Positions 29,401 through 44,494 are shown, counted from the stretch's first letter. The stretch is DNA of 64,000 bases from Impatiens glandulifera (GCF_907164915.1 NC_061862.1:77122218-77186217); one strand, 5' to 3'. Notes: a model not told the origin generated them from the sequence alone. Translations and numbers: made by a program.

Positions 29401-32400
29401 AGCAAAATTCTCTAGAATTCCTGCTTCAAAGAGTTCAACATAAGCCGTAATAAGGAGATGCAATTTTGAAGAAGTGGCCGCAAACCTTCATCTCCCTTGT
29501 CGAGAAATAATCTCATGTGTATCACGAATTGAAGTCTTGAACAATCATTAAGTGTGCTTAGATCTGTAGTAAGACATTTCCACTAGTTAAATTATTTGTA
29601 CTACCTCATCTGATTAGAATTAAACCTAATTTTTCAAGCTATTATAACTTTTTAAAACTGTATGGATGAATTAACTACTAGTACTAATCTTGCTTTATCA
29701 AATTAGGAAAGAATCCAACGATAATATCAAGCTAACACTTCCTCCTCCCTCGCACATGCAACCATTTCATGAGCAAAAACAGACCGATTAAATGCATACG
29801 AGATATGACGGAGAAATCAATAATGACTGATACCTGATACAATATTGAATCTAATTCAGTGATGAGTTACTAAATGACGAAACAATGACCAGATAACTCA
29901 ACGCTTTCAGGCTATGAAGCCGGTAAAACTCTCGAACAGATTCTAGAATTCCTCAACGAGTGTTGGACAGCTTGAGCTCCGAGACGCCATAGCTAGAGCT
30001 AGACGTAGCAGAAAGATTGATTTGCTCTCTTTTATGACGACGACGACGACTGCTTTACTTCTGGTTCTTCTCTATCAACTTCAACACAAACTCACATCTT
30101 CTCCTTAGGAAAACATAATACATTTTATCAGCCAAATTTTATCAAAATGTATTTAAGAGGGTTTTTCGAATAATTTTAGTATTAAATTATATTTATAGAA
30201 AATTTATATTAATAAAAATTTAAGATAGTTCATAAAACTTTTCTATTCTCCTCTTTTCGAGAGAAGTTCGATCAAAGGCTCGGTTAGTTTGATTATGTAA
30301 TGGGCTCGAATTCAAGTTTTATATTTCTAGTAACTTATTATATTTTTTCCATGTCATTTAAACTTATCCTCTTCTTCTTTCTTTTTATCTCTTACAATTA
30401 AAAACAAATCGATATTACACATGTTTCATCTTACATAATCCAGACAAATAAGAAAATTAATCTCTACTAAAATATGTAATTTTAATTTAAAAAAATTAGT
30501 TTTTGAATTTTCGAGTTCGAGTAGCTCGAATTGTTAATAAGCCGAGTTCAAATGTAAAAATTTAATACTTGATCGAGTTTGAGTATATATAATGCAAATC
30601 GAGTCAAGTTTGAGTAGTATAGTACTCGACTTGACTCAACTCGTTTACTCCAATTCTAATGTATTTTAAATGGGAATACAACAACAATTATTTATCGCGT
30701 AAAAATCATTATGGTCACTTAAGTTTCGTTAATGAATTAAATAAATTTAAACTTATTGAAAAATCAAACAAAAACATGTATAATTAATTATACTAGCAAA
30801 ATTTTCGTACGATACAGACGTCGGATAAGGATAAAAATAAAATAAATTAAAAAAATTATAATAATATTTATTCAGTGTTTAAAATTATTAAAATAAAAAA
30901 TATAATGCTCTCATTCCACATTTTATTCACTTCGATAAAACAACTTATTTTCTTACATGTTTCATCACATATTTTTTCCGAATATATATAGATTAGTTAG
31001 TTAAAAATTTGAACTTTTATTATTAAAATGTCTCGCGTTCATCAAATTTGGTGTTAAATCTTAAATATAAATTGTTTTTAACCTAGTTGGTTAAAAGTTT
31101 GTACTTGTTTTTGTTAGGTTGCAAGTTTGAAAACTACAAATAACATTTTTAAATTTATTATTAACCGTTTTAAATTTATGGGCGGGTCAACCCACAGTCC
31201 GACCCAAGTATCCATTTACTCTCTAATAAATATCCAAATTAACCACAGCTTTCAACCCGCAATTCGAACACTTTAAAAATTAAGCATCATTATATTATAT
31301 ATATAGATAAGATCTTTTACATTTTTTAAAATATTATTTATTAAACAAATCAACTTATAGTAATAATTTTTTTATAATAAATTTTATAAAATATATAACA
31401 ATTAAATTTCATTGTAACTAAAAAAGAATTAGAGACTGAAATGAAAAGAGATATTTATTATCTATTATGGGATATGCACTCACATAAAACATTGAATTTT
31501 ATTAATAAGAGAGAGAGGACTTTAGACTACATTTAGCTCGCCTCTAATAAATAATTTTTAAAGAATTTCAATCATTCTTATTACATGTAATAATCAATAT
31601 TTGTTCTAAATCTTCTTAAACAATTGGGAAATTATCTACTATGATTTAAGAACATTATTTTTGGTACAAATATAAAAAATGTTATCACCTTTAAGTAATT
31701 TTAAGTACGATTTGAACTACTAAGTTACATAATTGTATGGTTACGATCGAGACAAAGCCCCATAACATGTCCTTTGTTCGGATTGCATACAACTCAATCC
31801 TAAAACCAAAATCGCTAATAATAGATAAGTTATAGATCTATGATTTCATTTTTAACTCAATTATCCATTTTTCATATAATATCATTAAATATAAGAGAGA
31901 AAAAAGTTAAAGATTTTCAAATCAATGTTCAATAAAGAAAAAAATAAAGAATGATGCAATTAAGATCTCAAAAGTGTGAAACTCAACCAAATCTACTAGT
32001 GAGATACTAAAGTAACACTAGAAGAAATCCATATCAATATGACCTAATCACCAACTTTGATATGTTTTTAAACCACCAAAAATTTAATCAAGTTTTATTT
32101 AAGATTCTTCTTAATAAAACAATAACATTAATTATCTTATATAATAACAAATATTTATTTCACATCATTTAATAAACACCTATAATAAACACATAAAAAA
32201 ACATCTCCATTGTCATTCCCCCATCACTATATAACTCTAAAAGAAGTCTAAGCTCCACACAAAGAATTAATCATGGTAAAAACCCACAAAAACCCTCTGC
32301 ATTTCACAGCGAAAACATCACAAAACCCTACCATTTCTCCTTCTCCGGTCATCTTCTCCGATCAACTTCTCCAACAGTCCGGCCACTTTATTTATTACTA

Positions 32401-32448
32401 TAATTAACATCACCCACCCACCAGCCACCATGCATATCTTCTTCACAT
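29401..32448. other. Intergenic region between convergent ABCC and NPF genes
   Basis: This holds the 3' flanks of both genes. 29401-30110 is moderately complex and includes the likely ABCC 3' UTR. 30240-30660 carries many TCGAGTT/ACTCGA phrases (GAGTTCGAGTAGCTCG, GAGTCAAGTTTGAG), typical of a degenerate dispersed repeat. A copy of the 300-bp repeat lies at 30978-31310. No gene is seen. Confidence 0.6.
30978..31310 (-). repeat. 300-bp dispersed repeat, copy C (inverted)
   Basis: The reverse complement matches copy A at 2338-2645 from end to end. It starts with a TA run then AATGATGCTTAATTTT, then GGGTTGACCCGCCCATAAA, GCAACCTAACAAAAAC, CACCAAATTTGATGAACGCG and TAACTAACTAA. It appears to be a full-length unit about 330 bp long. 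Confidence 0.75.
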
Positions 32449-35400
32449 TCAAACCTCCATCTGAATCTTCTCCTTCTTCCCTTTTCTACTCATGGTATAC
32501 CATCTAGAGCACATAACATAAACACCAAAATCCACAGCAGTCAAAACCGCCAACAAGAAATAAAACCTATCAAGATGTCCTTCATTCAAATTCCCTGGAA
32601 TCCAACCCGGCATTTCACCCGAACTAGATATCTTCATCACAATACTAACCAACATACTACTAACATAATTCCCAAGCGATATCGAAGTCATACAAAGCGC
32701 ACTCCCAAAACTCTTAAGCCCATCCGGCGCCTCCGCATTGAAAAACTCAAGCTGTCCAACATACATAAAAACCTCGGATGCTCCAATCAAAACATATTGA
32801 GGAACCTGCCAAAATATACTCATTGAACTCGCCCCATCGCTGCCAATTCCCTTCAACCTAAATTGCTCAACCACACCCGCCGCCACCATTGCTAGAATTG
32901 CGATTATCAACCCTGTTCCCATTCTCTGAAGCTCTGTCATGCTCTCTGAATCATGATCAAATACAATTTAAGACCCATTTTCAAATAATCTGCAAATCTT
33001 GAAAAGAGTTTACAGTGTTTACAACAGAGACAGAAAGAACGTACCTTTTCTAAACTTGGCTACTGTGGGATCGATGATTCTTCTATAGAGGAAAATGAAG
33101 GCGGCTACACTGATAATGTCGAAACTCGACATGCTGGCTGGAGGGATATGAAAACCGGCGACCGTTGTTCTCATGGCGGATCCTTGTTCAACGAAAAGGG
33201 AAGCCATTTGGGTGAAAACAACTGAGTATAGGATTGTGCATAACCAAATTGGGAGAAGTCTTAATATACATTTCACTTCTTCTATTTGTGATACTGGACA
33301 TAGAAGCCATGGATTTACTTTTAAATCATTGTCTTCTATTGATGTTATTACTGCTGCTCTATCTAAAAACCTGCAATTTTTATCATATAAGTAAATTAAT
33401 TGAACCTTTTTACTTTTGTTTGGGTTAAATTAGGACCTTGACTTATAAACCCATATTTTAAGTTTTGAAATTTTGTCAAATTTGAGTGAAAAAAACATTA
33501 ATTTTTGAAAGGGAGACTCAGAAATTTAACATTTTTATGAAGAATAATGGTAGATAAATGAAAACAAATTTTGATTTGATTATTTGATATTTGTATTGGA
33601 TTTTGGTTCAATTATTTGGGTTTTTAGTTAATAATTAAAATAATTCAATGTTTTTTATATTTAAAATTTAAATTTTATAAAAAAAAAATAAGATTATTTT
33701 AGTTGATAAATTGAGTAATTAAATGATTAAAAAATAATAATAATTGGAAGGTTTTTCATTTCATTTTATCCATCTTTAATAAATTATTTTTTAAAATTAA
33801 TTTTAGTATATTGATAAAGAGATATAATATAAATCAACTAGTTTGGCTATAATAAAAAGGAAAATGATTAATTTAATATGTGTTTGGAATTGGAGATTAA
33901 TTGGGAATATTTTATATAAAGGATATAAAACATTAATTACCCCTCAATTTGAGTAAGATATTCAAAACAATTTTCTACTTTCATATGTATAAAAGTGTGA
34001 CCTTAACTTGAGTGAAGTCAATTTCACCCTTTTTGAAATTGTTAATTTCTTTTTTGAAACAATAATGCAAAGATAACATTTATCATACAAAAATACTCTA
34101 AATAATTAAAACAAGTTAGTAAAGATTGAACAAAATATACTTACTTGAATCCCGGGGTGTGGAGGAGTTTCTTGCTACCCGATCCGATACAACCGTCATC
34201 GTTGGAACGATCTTCTTTTACGCCTCCATACAATTCGACCGAAGAATTAGGAACTTGTGCCTTCCATTTTCTAATGGATGCAACCATAACTTGGAAGAAT
34301 CTAGAAAGTGGATTTCCTTGTGGTACAAAATGCCTATATCTAGGAGTCCCAATTAGAAACAAAACCAAAGCCAAAAAGGCAGAACCAGCCGATGCCCAAA
34401 ACCCAATAACCCAAATTCCCTCGTCTTCAAAATAACCCAAAATAGTATTTGAGAATAGTGATCCAAGATTAAGTGCCAAATAGAAATAGCTAAAGAAAGC
34501 CACTTTCGAGTGCCCTTCTTTAGGACTCTCTTCATCGAATTGATCCGCCCCAAACGTCGCAATGTTCGGTTGATACCCTCCGTTTCCTAGAGCAATTAGG
34601 TAAATCGACATGTAGAATAACGCCACGTGGAAACTCGAGTGAGACCCACATGGATTGTGCTCGTCACCGCACCCCTTTGGCTTCACTACTAGGAATGCAT
34701 ATGTTAAGATCGATAGTGACGCCAATCCCTGTTTTGTCAATTCAAATAAGTATTATTATTTTTCCAAAAATCAAAATTTTATTTTTTCAATTCGTTTTTA
34801 TTGAGAATTAAATAAAAAATATTCAATCTTATAGACTAAATCTTCCCATGTTTATCTTATGAGTTCATGTCTTAACAATTATCAAATAAAAATAGTTCAT
34901 ATTTTTAAAATAAGTATTTTTCTTTTCAAAATCAGGGTTTTAGGCTCATATCTTTTCATCTCTTAATTTATTTATTTTTAACCCTAAACAAATTGTAAAA
35001 TGAAAAAAGATTTAATTTTTTAAAAGTAAAAACATCTCTTACTTTCTATTTACCCTTTTTTTTTATCATCTTTTAAAGGTAAATACATTTTTTTTCTAAA
35101 CTAGCATCTAACATGTTCCACGGCTACGAATCACATCTAATTTAATGCGTTTTAAATGAAAATATATGACCTTGAGAGACTTACAATGACAAAGATGGCC
35201 TGAAAGATGGCGCAAGTTTTGTAACGACCCCAATAAGAATCACTAAGAAAGGCACCAAGAAGAGAGAAAATATAAACGGTGCCAGTCCATTTGCTGACGT
35301 TATTAGCGGCTGCCGCATTATCTTGTCCCATGACTCTAGTCAAGAACAACACCAAATTGACACCTACCCCAAAAAAGGCAAGTGTCGCCAATCCTTGATT

Positions 35401-35721
35401 CACTGTTACAAAAATTACAATAATCAGTTCAAGTTCAATTCATTTCTTCAATCTTATAATCGGCTATATGCTTAACCCGCCGGATTTTGGGATTAATTCG
35501 CACCCTTTCCTCGGAACTCCGAAAAGTTCTTAAAAAAAACAAAAAAAATACTTACCAAGAATCAAAATTCCAGCGACCCATCTTCCAGTTTTTCCTCGAA
35601 CTGCTGGAGAACCATGCCGATCAACTGTTCCATCAAGGGTATATTCTTCCTGCCCTTTCTTCCATCTCATTTCATCCATTTCATGAGCATTTATTGAAAT
35701 GTTCAAGCAATTAGACGCCAT
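32449..35721 (-). CDS. NPF7.3: NRT1/PTR family transporter, NPF7.3 (NRT1.5)-type
   Basis: This is a major-facilitator membrane transporter of the NPF7 clade. Family members load nitrate into xylem or exchange K+/H+ in root stele membranes. Exons (minus strand): 35721-35556, 35402-35185, 34728-34145, 33370-33045 and 32945-32449. Phases agree and give 596 residues, close to the usual 600-615. Landmarks: N-terminal DGTVDRHGSPAVRGKTGRW, NQGLATLAFFGVGVNLVLFL (TM1), SDSYWGRYKTCAIFQ, YQPNIATFGADQFDEE, FFSYFYLALNLGSLFSNT, EEVKCILRLLPIWLCT, PASMSSFDI, GASEVFMYVGQLEFFN, and GWIPGNLNEGHLDRFYFLLA near the end. The ExxER proton-coupling motif of most NPF proteins is replaced by NQGLA, as in NPF7.2/7.3. 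NPF7.2 is the main alternative; the central loop and PPASMSSFDI segment favour NPF7.3. Confidence 0.93.
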
Positions 35722-35828
35722 TGATGAAGCTGTTTTGGTTTTCTCTCAAGCTTGAAAACAGAGGAAATGGTGTGAAGTTTTAGTGAGAGAAGATTCTGAA
35801 GATATAGAGAGATGGAGAAGATGATACA

Positions 35829-35838
35829 AATATATATA
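35829..35838 (-). promoter_or_regulatory. Candidate TATA box for the NPF gene
   Basis: On the minus strand TATATATTTG lies about 110 bp upstream of the ATG at 35721. It is followed by a CT-rich leader (CTTCTCCATCTCTCTATA) typical of plant 5' UTRs. Confidence 0.45.
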
Positions 35839-35849
35839 GATGAACGGGA

Positions 35850-37693
35850 AGGTGGCTACGTATCTTTCTATTTTCTTTTTTCTTTTTCCTTTTAAATAAT
35901 AAAATATATAACTTAATTAATTTATCAGAGATCTAGATCACTGTTAATTTTCAAGGGATTATTAGTACTTTTAAATTCTTTAAAATGTAGTACAACTTTT
36001 AAAAGTGGATGCTTTTATTACAAAATGATAGTAAAAATAATAATTATAAGACATCTAATATTTATTTTAAATTAATAATTTCAATCAAAAGATAGTGAAG
36101 AAATGTAGTATCAATTAAATTAGGGTGGAAATTGAACTAAATAAGTACAAATAACAATCTAAAAAAATTGTATTATATATTTGTCGGTTATCTTATCATT
36201 ATTAAACGTCAATAGAATCAAATATTGGTTATCTTATCATTATTAAAGGTCATCATGCGTACATAGAAATATCTATGTTAAATAAATAAAAGGTATGTCG
36301 ACGTCAACTATATATCTATTCTGAATGATTTGATAAAATCTCCGACCTCCTCGGAAAAAATATCAATATATTCTCACATAGAACAAATATATAACCTTTC
36401 AATATTGTTCACGAACTTAGTGAGTTTACATTTTTATATCAAATTTTCAAAATTAAACTAACTCAGTCATGTCTACAAATTTATTAAAAACTATCATTTT
36501 CAAATGGATTCCATTATTAGAAAAATGTTACAAGGCAATCAAATATAAATTACAATTTACTCTCAAGTTCCCAACAAAGTAAATAAATAAATAAAACCCA
36601 ACAAAAGTAACATAACATTGAGTTAGAAATCTTTTAATATTTTCTTTTCCAAATGAATTGCAGAATTCTAACCCAAAAAAAATTACCACTTATATATACT
36701 ATATACTCTTATCTTTTTAACTTATCTCAACTTGATCTGTTTTTTACAATTTATTTTTACTATAGTGTAAATACTAGTTTAATTAATGTGTAAAAATTAA
36801 AAAGTGTTTGGATTTGGCATTAAATGGGAGAGAAAAAGGGAGGAAAAGAGTGAAATATGGAGTGATGACGATAAGAAAATTAAAGAGAAAAAAAAAAGTA
36901 GATAGAGTTAATAAAAAGAACTCAAGAGCTAGTTTGATTAAGTTTATTCTTGAAATTTATTCATTAGACTTTTAAATACGTTTAATATTATTCAGCTTAT
37001 TTAAATCGATAACATTATACGTTTAATCACTTCATCAATAAAATTAACCTTTAGAAGACAAACATGACCATTATTTTTTTCTTTTTAGCTGTCAATTTCA
37101 TACAACATATATATGGGCTGACCTCAACTAACCTAAATTGTGTGATGAAGCTGTATTAATCTTGATGGTGCTGACCCACTTTCACTTAAATACTTTTATT
37201 TATTTTTAAATTAATTAATTAAAGGATATATATATATATATATATTTTTTCAATATATATTATAAGTTATAATTTATACACAGAGAGGAGTCCAGCTATT
37301 ACTTTGATATCATCATATGCCTATTTCAAGGGTTTATGGTGTTCATTTCCTAAGATTATGGACACGTCTCCTTTCCTTTACTCTATAACAAGTAATCAAG
37401 ACTTTTGTGGGAAAAAATAATGAAATATATATACATATACTTGTTCTTTTTTCTTTCTAAATTCACACGCCAATAATCCATCCAAGAAAGTGGTAACCAA
37501 GTATTTGTTTGCGACACCAATTTTTTAAAATAGTCATCGACAGTATGAAAACGTGTGAGGTTTGAGTATAAGATTCGATTCCACTAAAAACACACTAAGT
37601 TGAAATGGATGGTTAAGAGCGACATCAATTGAAGTAAGGATATAACTAAAAATTAGTCATATTAACTCCCTATAATTAGTTAGAGGGGTCTGG

Positions 37694-37783
<90 letters not shown>

Positions 37784-40700
37784 TACAAATACACTAATGA
37801 CCTAATTAGAGGTGACTATATATAAGTGTGTAGTGTGATTCGGATTGAGTTATTTAAATAGCTCAAATCCAAACAGCATTATTTCATCTTTTTATCTTTT
37901 GTTATATCACTCAAATACTCAATCTTTTAATAAAAATATTAAAACACTCTTTAGTTTAACTTAAGTCTTTTAATACATAACTTTTTTCATATTATGCTTT
38001 TATCGTTGTGTTTAAACGATTTTTATTAATGAATTATTAAAAAAAAAAAGTCTTTTACTCAAAAATATCCACATCTCCTCAAAATCACTAAAAATCATTA
38101 TTTTTTAAATAATTCAAATTTTAAAAAGTCAATTTGAATACATTAAAAAAAAAAAAAAAAAAGTGATGTGTCTCGTGTCTATCTAGAGAAGAAAAAGAAT
38201 AACATTTTTATTTTTTTATTAGAGTTTAATCAAATGATATATATTACACAAATAAAAAATAAACCTACCCTTTAATTTAGATAAATAAATACATATTTTT
38301 ATATATGAAATAAGATATCATATGATATTAATTAGAAAGTAGATTATATATTCCACTTAAATGTTCGTTTTTTAAATTATAGTTTATTCTAATTAAAAAG
38401 TTAGTACAATTTTAACTGTAATAAATTATACTTAAATTTAAGGTGGTGTCCATTCAAATCAAACTTTTCTTACATTCGATCTAAGATAACACAATGAGAT
38501 TCAAATAACAATTTTAAAATAAAATAAAATTAAAAATTCAATTTTAAAGTTAAAAAAAGACCCAATATGTATAAGCCCATTTAAATAAATAAATGTTGAA
38601 AGAAGATAATATTTGTTACTAAATATGATGGTAAAGTTATGGCCTAAATTCTTGATACCATTGAAATGTCAATTAAATGACTCAATTTTGTCTTTCACAT
38701 ACAACTGTAAACAACTAAAAGATAGCCAAATTTTAAAATTATTTTTCTCATTTTAACTTTTGTTTGGCAACCAAAGTAACATCTATTTGTTATGTATATA
38801 TATATATACAGTTGTTGGATCGCACCAGATTACGATAGCGATAACGATGTCTTTAAATTTGCAACTTGACCTTTCTTGTGGATCAAATTAATTAAGGTTT
38901 AAAAGCAAAATTTGGTTACTTTAATGTAAGTGATGAAGATCATTAAAAGATGATTAGCAATACAATTATTATTAATTATAGCAAAATTAGAATAATAATT
39001 GAAATGGACTTGCAGCTGCCTCCCAACAACTTCCTTTTTCATCACCTTACGGATGTTCCATGAAGTTTCATACTTATTAGTGATCATATATATATATATA
39101 TATATATAATATTAATAATGAAAATAATAATAATTAAAGGTATAGAAAAGGACAAAAGGATGTCACTAAAGATGTTTTTAAAATGGACCAGGTTCAAAAT
39201 ATCCACCTCAACTTCATAGGCTACTCAACAGTGGCATATAGTCAGAATTCCATTATAAATATATTTTAATAATAAGAAGAATTTATTTATTATATGTGGA
39301 TTGTGAACTATGACTTGCAACATCAACCTGTCTTGCTATATATGTATAAAAATTATATAAGTTGCTTTCATGATTTTAACCTAATATTTAACTTTTTTGA
39401 TTGGTTTGATGTGAAGATATTTTTTTTTTCACTTTTCTCCAAAGGTCATTTGAAATTGGTTCTTTCTTTTTTTATTAGCAAAAATGTTGAACATTTGAAC
39501 TCATGACTTTAAGAATATGAGTATTTATGCTACTATATATTGATTAGTTTTTACGTCAAAAACTCATATATTTCATTATATTTATTTTCAAACAATTTAA
39601 TCACTTAATTTATCAATAAAAATAAAAATAATAAAGTACTTTTATTTTATTTTTATAAAATATTTTAAATATAAAAAAAAACATTAGAATAATTCAACAT
39701 GTTTTTCATCAAAAATTAAAAAAAAACAATTAACCATTTTCGTAAAAAATCTTATTTTATTAAAATATATATTATTTTTATTTTAATTGGTTGAATTATT
39801 ATAATATTTAAATTTTATAAAAATAAATTAATAATATTTTAGTATTTTGATTGATAAATTGAGTGATTAATAAAATAAAATATATAAAATTTTAATTAAA
39901 AAAATAAGAAATAAATACCAACATCAAATGAGCTCCAAGAAAATGAATTAAAGACAAAAACATGAATTATACATTCTCTTCTTCTATTTTTTTAGAGTCT
40001 AGAGATTTTTCTTTAAATAAGGGAGTTCCCAAGATATTTGAACTAAGATTAAGATGTTTATTATATATTAAGAGTTCTTAAATTTGATTTTTATTGAAAT
40101 AATCTTGGTTTATATAAGTAGTTATGACATATGAGTTGTTGACTTGTTGTTTTAGTCTCCTAGATTTAATTGACATGCATAAATTTATCCCTTGACACTT
40201 TTTATTTTTTTCATAAGCTTTATTTATACAATTTGTTAGATTTTGTGTTAAATATGGATTTTCATGTATTTTCTATAAATAAAAAATATTCGATAAACAC
40301 ATATATAACCTCAATTGTAGTTGAGTCGTGACCAATTCAATACAAATGACAAGCTTCCTAGCTTAATATAAATCAAGAAAAAAATGGAGTTAGAAAAAAG
40401 TTTTATGATATACCATAGATGTAATGAGTTTAAAATAAAAACAAATATATGTTTTACTCAATTATCAATAAAGGGCGCTCTCCAAATACTCTCAACGACG
40501 CTTTCCTTGAATCATATTATCCGTGAGTTCGACATCACATATTAGGGCATGATCAGTACTTTAAATCAATCTCATCACATATGAGATACCACAGGAGAAA
40601 TTTGTACTAACATCAACGGAAAAAACCATAAAAATGGTTGAAATCAATCTATCCACCCATATCGTATTTGTTTGAACAAAACAAACTCTCTAATTCCTAT

Positions 40701-43700
40701 CAAGAAAAAGCAAGTGAAAAACGTACAAGAAAAATTACATATGCTTCAATTGTCGTCTCTATCTCCGAACAAAATTACATCACGAGACGTATATATTCAA
40801 TTTGGCGTAGAAAGTAAAAGACATTTTTTCTTTTCTTTTCTACTTTTTTTTTATCCTTGTTCTATTACTTGATTGTTTTAATTACTAATAGACTAGATAT
40901 TGTGGTAATTGCATTTTCTTTTATTAGTGTTAATTATTTTATTTGAATTTGGTTGATTTCGTGTACCTTTCATTCCTTTATCCTTTTCTGACAAAAAAAA
41001 TAGTTTTTTATTGGATATCTCATAAAATCATCAAAAGAACAAAGAACGACAATGTGTACCACGATAATTATATACAAAGACATCTAAATAAAGTTGTCTA
41101 AATTATTGAAATAGAATGAACCTCCACCAAGTGAATCGAAATTGTTATAGAGCCAATAGTAAAACATGTGGATTGTATAGGTGCCTTAATTATGGCACTA
41201 TTTCAATTTTCAAGGTGTTTGGCTGCTCTTATCACCATTGTAGAAAAGGGATACCTTCCAAATTTACTTTCATGGGATATGTCTGCTTTCAAAATCTAAT
41301 TTAAATCCAAAATTTATATGTTTTTTAGCTGTTTCATTGCAATCCAACATCTGCCAAACATATATATTAATTTTTTTGAAAATGTTTTACAAATAAAAAT
41401 AATGAAAATGTAACAGTTAACCCGTACAAATCATAATTTTTAAAGATAACAATCAAGTTTGAACAAACAAAAAATTTTGTCTAAAAAAATTTTAAAAGTA
41501 TAAAATTAGATTTTCAATAAAAACGCTTTAAGTAGAAATAGAGACATCACTATAAGAGATTATGCTACAAACATATAATCAAGTTTCAAGATAAAAAAAA
41601 TACGTGGAGGAGAAGATTTCTTTATAAGATGTCGACATTCAAATATTAACTTTCTATAGTTGATGTCATATTCAACGAGAAATGCTAAGAACAAAAAAAA
41701 ATTGTGTTATTATCTTTATCGATTTTAGGGCATACACATAATTTGATATTGTCCATTTAATTATCTCATAATTTGATAACGAAATACATCATTGTAAAAG
41801 TCCTTCCATTAAAATAATGTGGTGTCTCTATCTCTACCTCTTCTCCGAGGTACCCCTCGATATTGTTTGAATTAATATTTTTTTATGAAATTATATTATA
41901 ATTAATTAACTAAAATCCCTTGGAACAAATTGACCCATTAAGTGAACAAAAAGAAACAAAGAGAAGTCCTATAATTGAATTAAGTTAGGAATTAGTTCCA
42001 TCAAAAATATTTAGTGGCATGTGAAAGTTGTCTAAAAGAATATACTCATTTACATTCTAATTATTTTTCTAATTAAGTCTCTCCAATAATGTTTACAATT
42101 AAGGCATGACTGGGGGAGTGAATATCTATTTGATATATATTATATAGAAAGAGACAAGTTAAAAAAACACATATTTTCATTTGGTAAGTCTTACCTAATA
42201 AATAAAAAATCATTGAAATTTATTTTTATTAATAATGTTTGAAATAATAAATAATATTATTGAACTATTGAATAAATTGAATTTAAATAAATAGATAAAA
42301 TATCTCACTCTGAGATAGGTTAACAATAACAATTTAATAAACAAAATGACTAAATATATACTTTTTAAACTCATATATTAATATAATTAAACATTTCATT
42401 AATACAAATGAATGAGAGAACTCAAAAAATATACACCACTACTTTTTTCATTTATAAATAATATAAATTTATTTAAATATTCAATTTAAACAAAAATAAT
42501 ATTTTAAAATATATTTTAATTATATATATATATATTAACGAATCTAATAATATTTTATGTTTAAACCTAGTTTCAATTATTATATATATATATACTATTT
42601 AATAACAGTTTTTTTATTATATGAATTATTTAAGTTTTTTTTATCTAAATAATATTCATGATTAATTATCTCTATTATTTTCATCTCTCCTCGTCTTTTA
42701 ACCTAACTCAACCCTTCAAATTACCATTATTTCATATCATTTTATAATTAATTCAAGAGTCTTATTTTGTCAATTGGATATATATAAAATAGAAATATTT
42801 TTTTACAAAACGAGGACATACTTGTCATTCTAGATGAATAAGTCTTACTCACATTCTCTAATATAGTACATAGATTCATGTCTCTTAAAAAACAATTGGA
42901 ATCAATGTTAACATATATATTCATCAATGAATTTTAAACATAAAAGTAAGTCGAAAAAAATTGGTTTATTCTTCAAATAGATCAATTCTGAGTAAGAATC
43001 CTATTTGAATCTATTTTCATTTAAATTAGATATTCATATACCCTCATGTGTTTTTTGTTATTATATTGAAATAAAATGTGATATATATAATTATATAAAT
43101 TTGGCATTTGACTTTTATAATGTTACAATTATTGATGGAAATCTTCAAGTTTCCTTTGGATACCCAATGATGATGGCTTTGAATTTGACTTGAAATGTGG
43201 TAGTTGTTTTGTGTGCATGCAACTAATTAATTTCAATTTCTCCAATTCTAAACATTAACCATCTCCATATTCAATTCTCTATAACTAACATGAGTCACAA
43301 ATCAAGGAATTTATTTTTCTATTGACCAGTGATGGAACTCCTTGGCAGCCATGGAGGGAATATATATAATAAGATCGATCACATATATATGATATTAACT
43401 AATTAGATATGCTTTACAACCTGTAATGACCTAGTCAAGTGAACAAGCCAAAGCAATTTGAATATTAGATTTTAGTCATAAGAATTTCATTTAACACATA
43501 TATGCACAAGTAACAGGTGCATCACATTTTTAATTATGAATTAAATTAATAGATTTTAAATGCAATAAACTTTAAGTCAGATTGGGCGGCGGATTTACTG
43601 CATTTGATCCATTTTTTAGGACAAAATGACAGGTAGTTAATTAGTTTGTAAAACAAAAATTATCATCTAATTAATATTATTCTGGTTATTTGTCTAGATA

Positions 43701-44415
43701 GTTAAAATCTACACTAAGCTTGTTTGATAATGGGTTATTTGAAAATTTATTAAAAAGAGTAAATTATTTGAGTTTTTAATTAGTTGATTTTTTATAAATT
43801 AAAATAAGAATATGATAAATGAACCAACATCAAATAAGCATATATAAAACATTGTTGGTTTTAATTATTAGAACAATCTTCCATTTCTAACCAACCAAAT
43901 CTTTTATAATTTTAATTCGAACAATATTGTTTAAATAATTTGAATCCAAAAATAACACAATACTTATTAAGATACAAATTAGTAATTCACTAAGAAATAG
44001 GAAGATGGGTTAGTAATGGGTAGCTATCATGCGATCATAGTCATTAAAAAAAATGTTTTGTAACTAATTAATTATTAATTTAGATCTCATTTGAAACAAG
44101 AAGACATGAATATAATAATAATTACTTAATATAATAGGTAGGCTAGACTTTTTTACCCAAAAATATCGGATATTTCTGTTTGTAGCTAGAAAAGAATGCA
44201 ACTTGAAAAGCAATAGCTCGTATTCAATTCATACACGTATGCTTTAATTTTTACCTTGGCTTATCAAACAGTTGTCTAGAAAATGACAGTCTATCTAATA
44301 TATATATTAATATATTCATTTACTATATTTATCACAAATTTCGGAAATGTTCTAAATCTATTTTTATATCAGTATGAATCAATTTTAAGTTTAGTAAATA
44401 AGAATGTTTTGCGTA
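35850..44415. other. Long gene-free AT-rich stretch
   Basis: No supported gene over about 8.5 kb. It holds TA microsatellites (37216-37242, 37695-37779, 39085-39109), A/T homopolymers and a faintly SINE-like phrase at about 37560-37630 (GTATAAGATTCGATTCC). Short frames, such as those at 39294, 40672 and 43005, have no recognisable similarity. Confidence 0.6.
37695..37779. repeat. (TA)n microsatellite, ~85 bp
   Basis: Uninterrupted TA dinucleotides. This is the longest simple repeat of its kind in the window and likely to vary in length between individuals. Confidence 0.95.
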
Positions 44416-44418
44416 AGT

Positions 44419-44494
44419 TTTTTTTTTTTTTAACTAAAAGAGAATTAGCATGATACCCCACCGTCATGTCTCCTGCTTAAACTTAAAACGCCAA
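44419..44494 (-). mobile_element. 5'-truncated SINE copy
   Basis: The reverse complement reads GCGTTTTAAGTTTAAGCAGG..GTGGGGTATCATGCTAATTCTC, followed by an A-rich tail (the T run at 44418-44432). This matches the 3' half of the SINE at 7591-7733 (GCGTTTTGAGTTTAAGTGGG..GTGGGGTGTCATGCTAGTTCTC). The promoter half is missing. Confidence 0.7.

Noticed and set aside
34126..34435. Plus-strand frames opposite NPF exon 3, and 32575-32826 opposite exon 5
   Set aside because: They are antisense shadows of conserved NPF coding sequence.
41116..41304. 62-codon Cys-containing frame as a small zinc-finger or secreted peptide
   Set aside because: Cysteine spacing fits no family I know, there is no signal peptide, and the surrounding DNA is intergenic.
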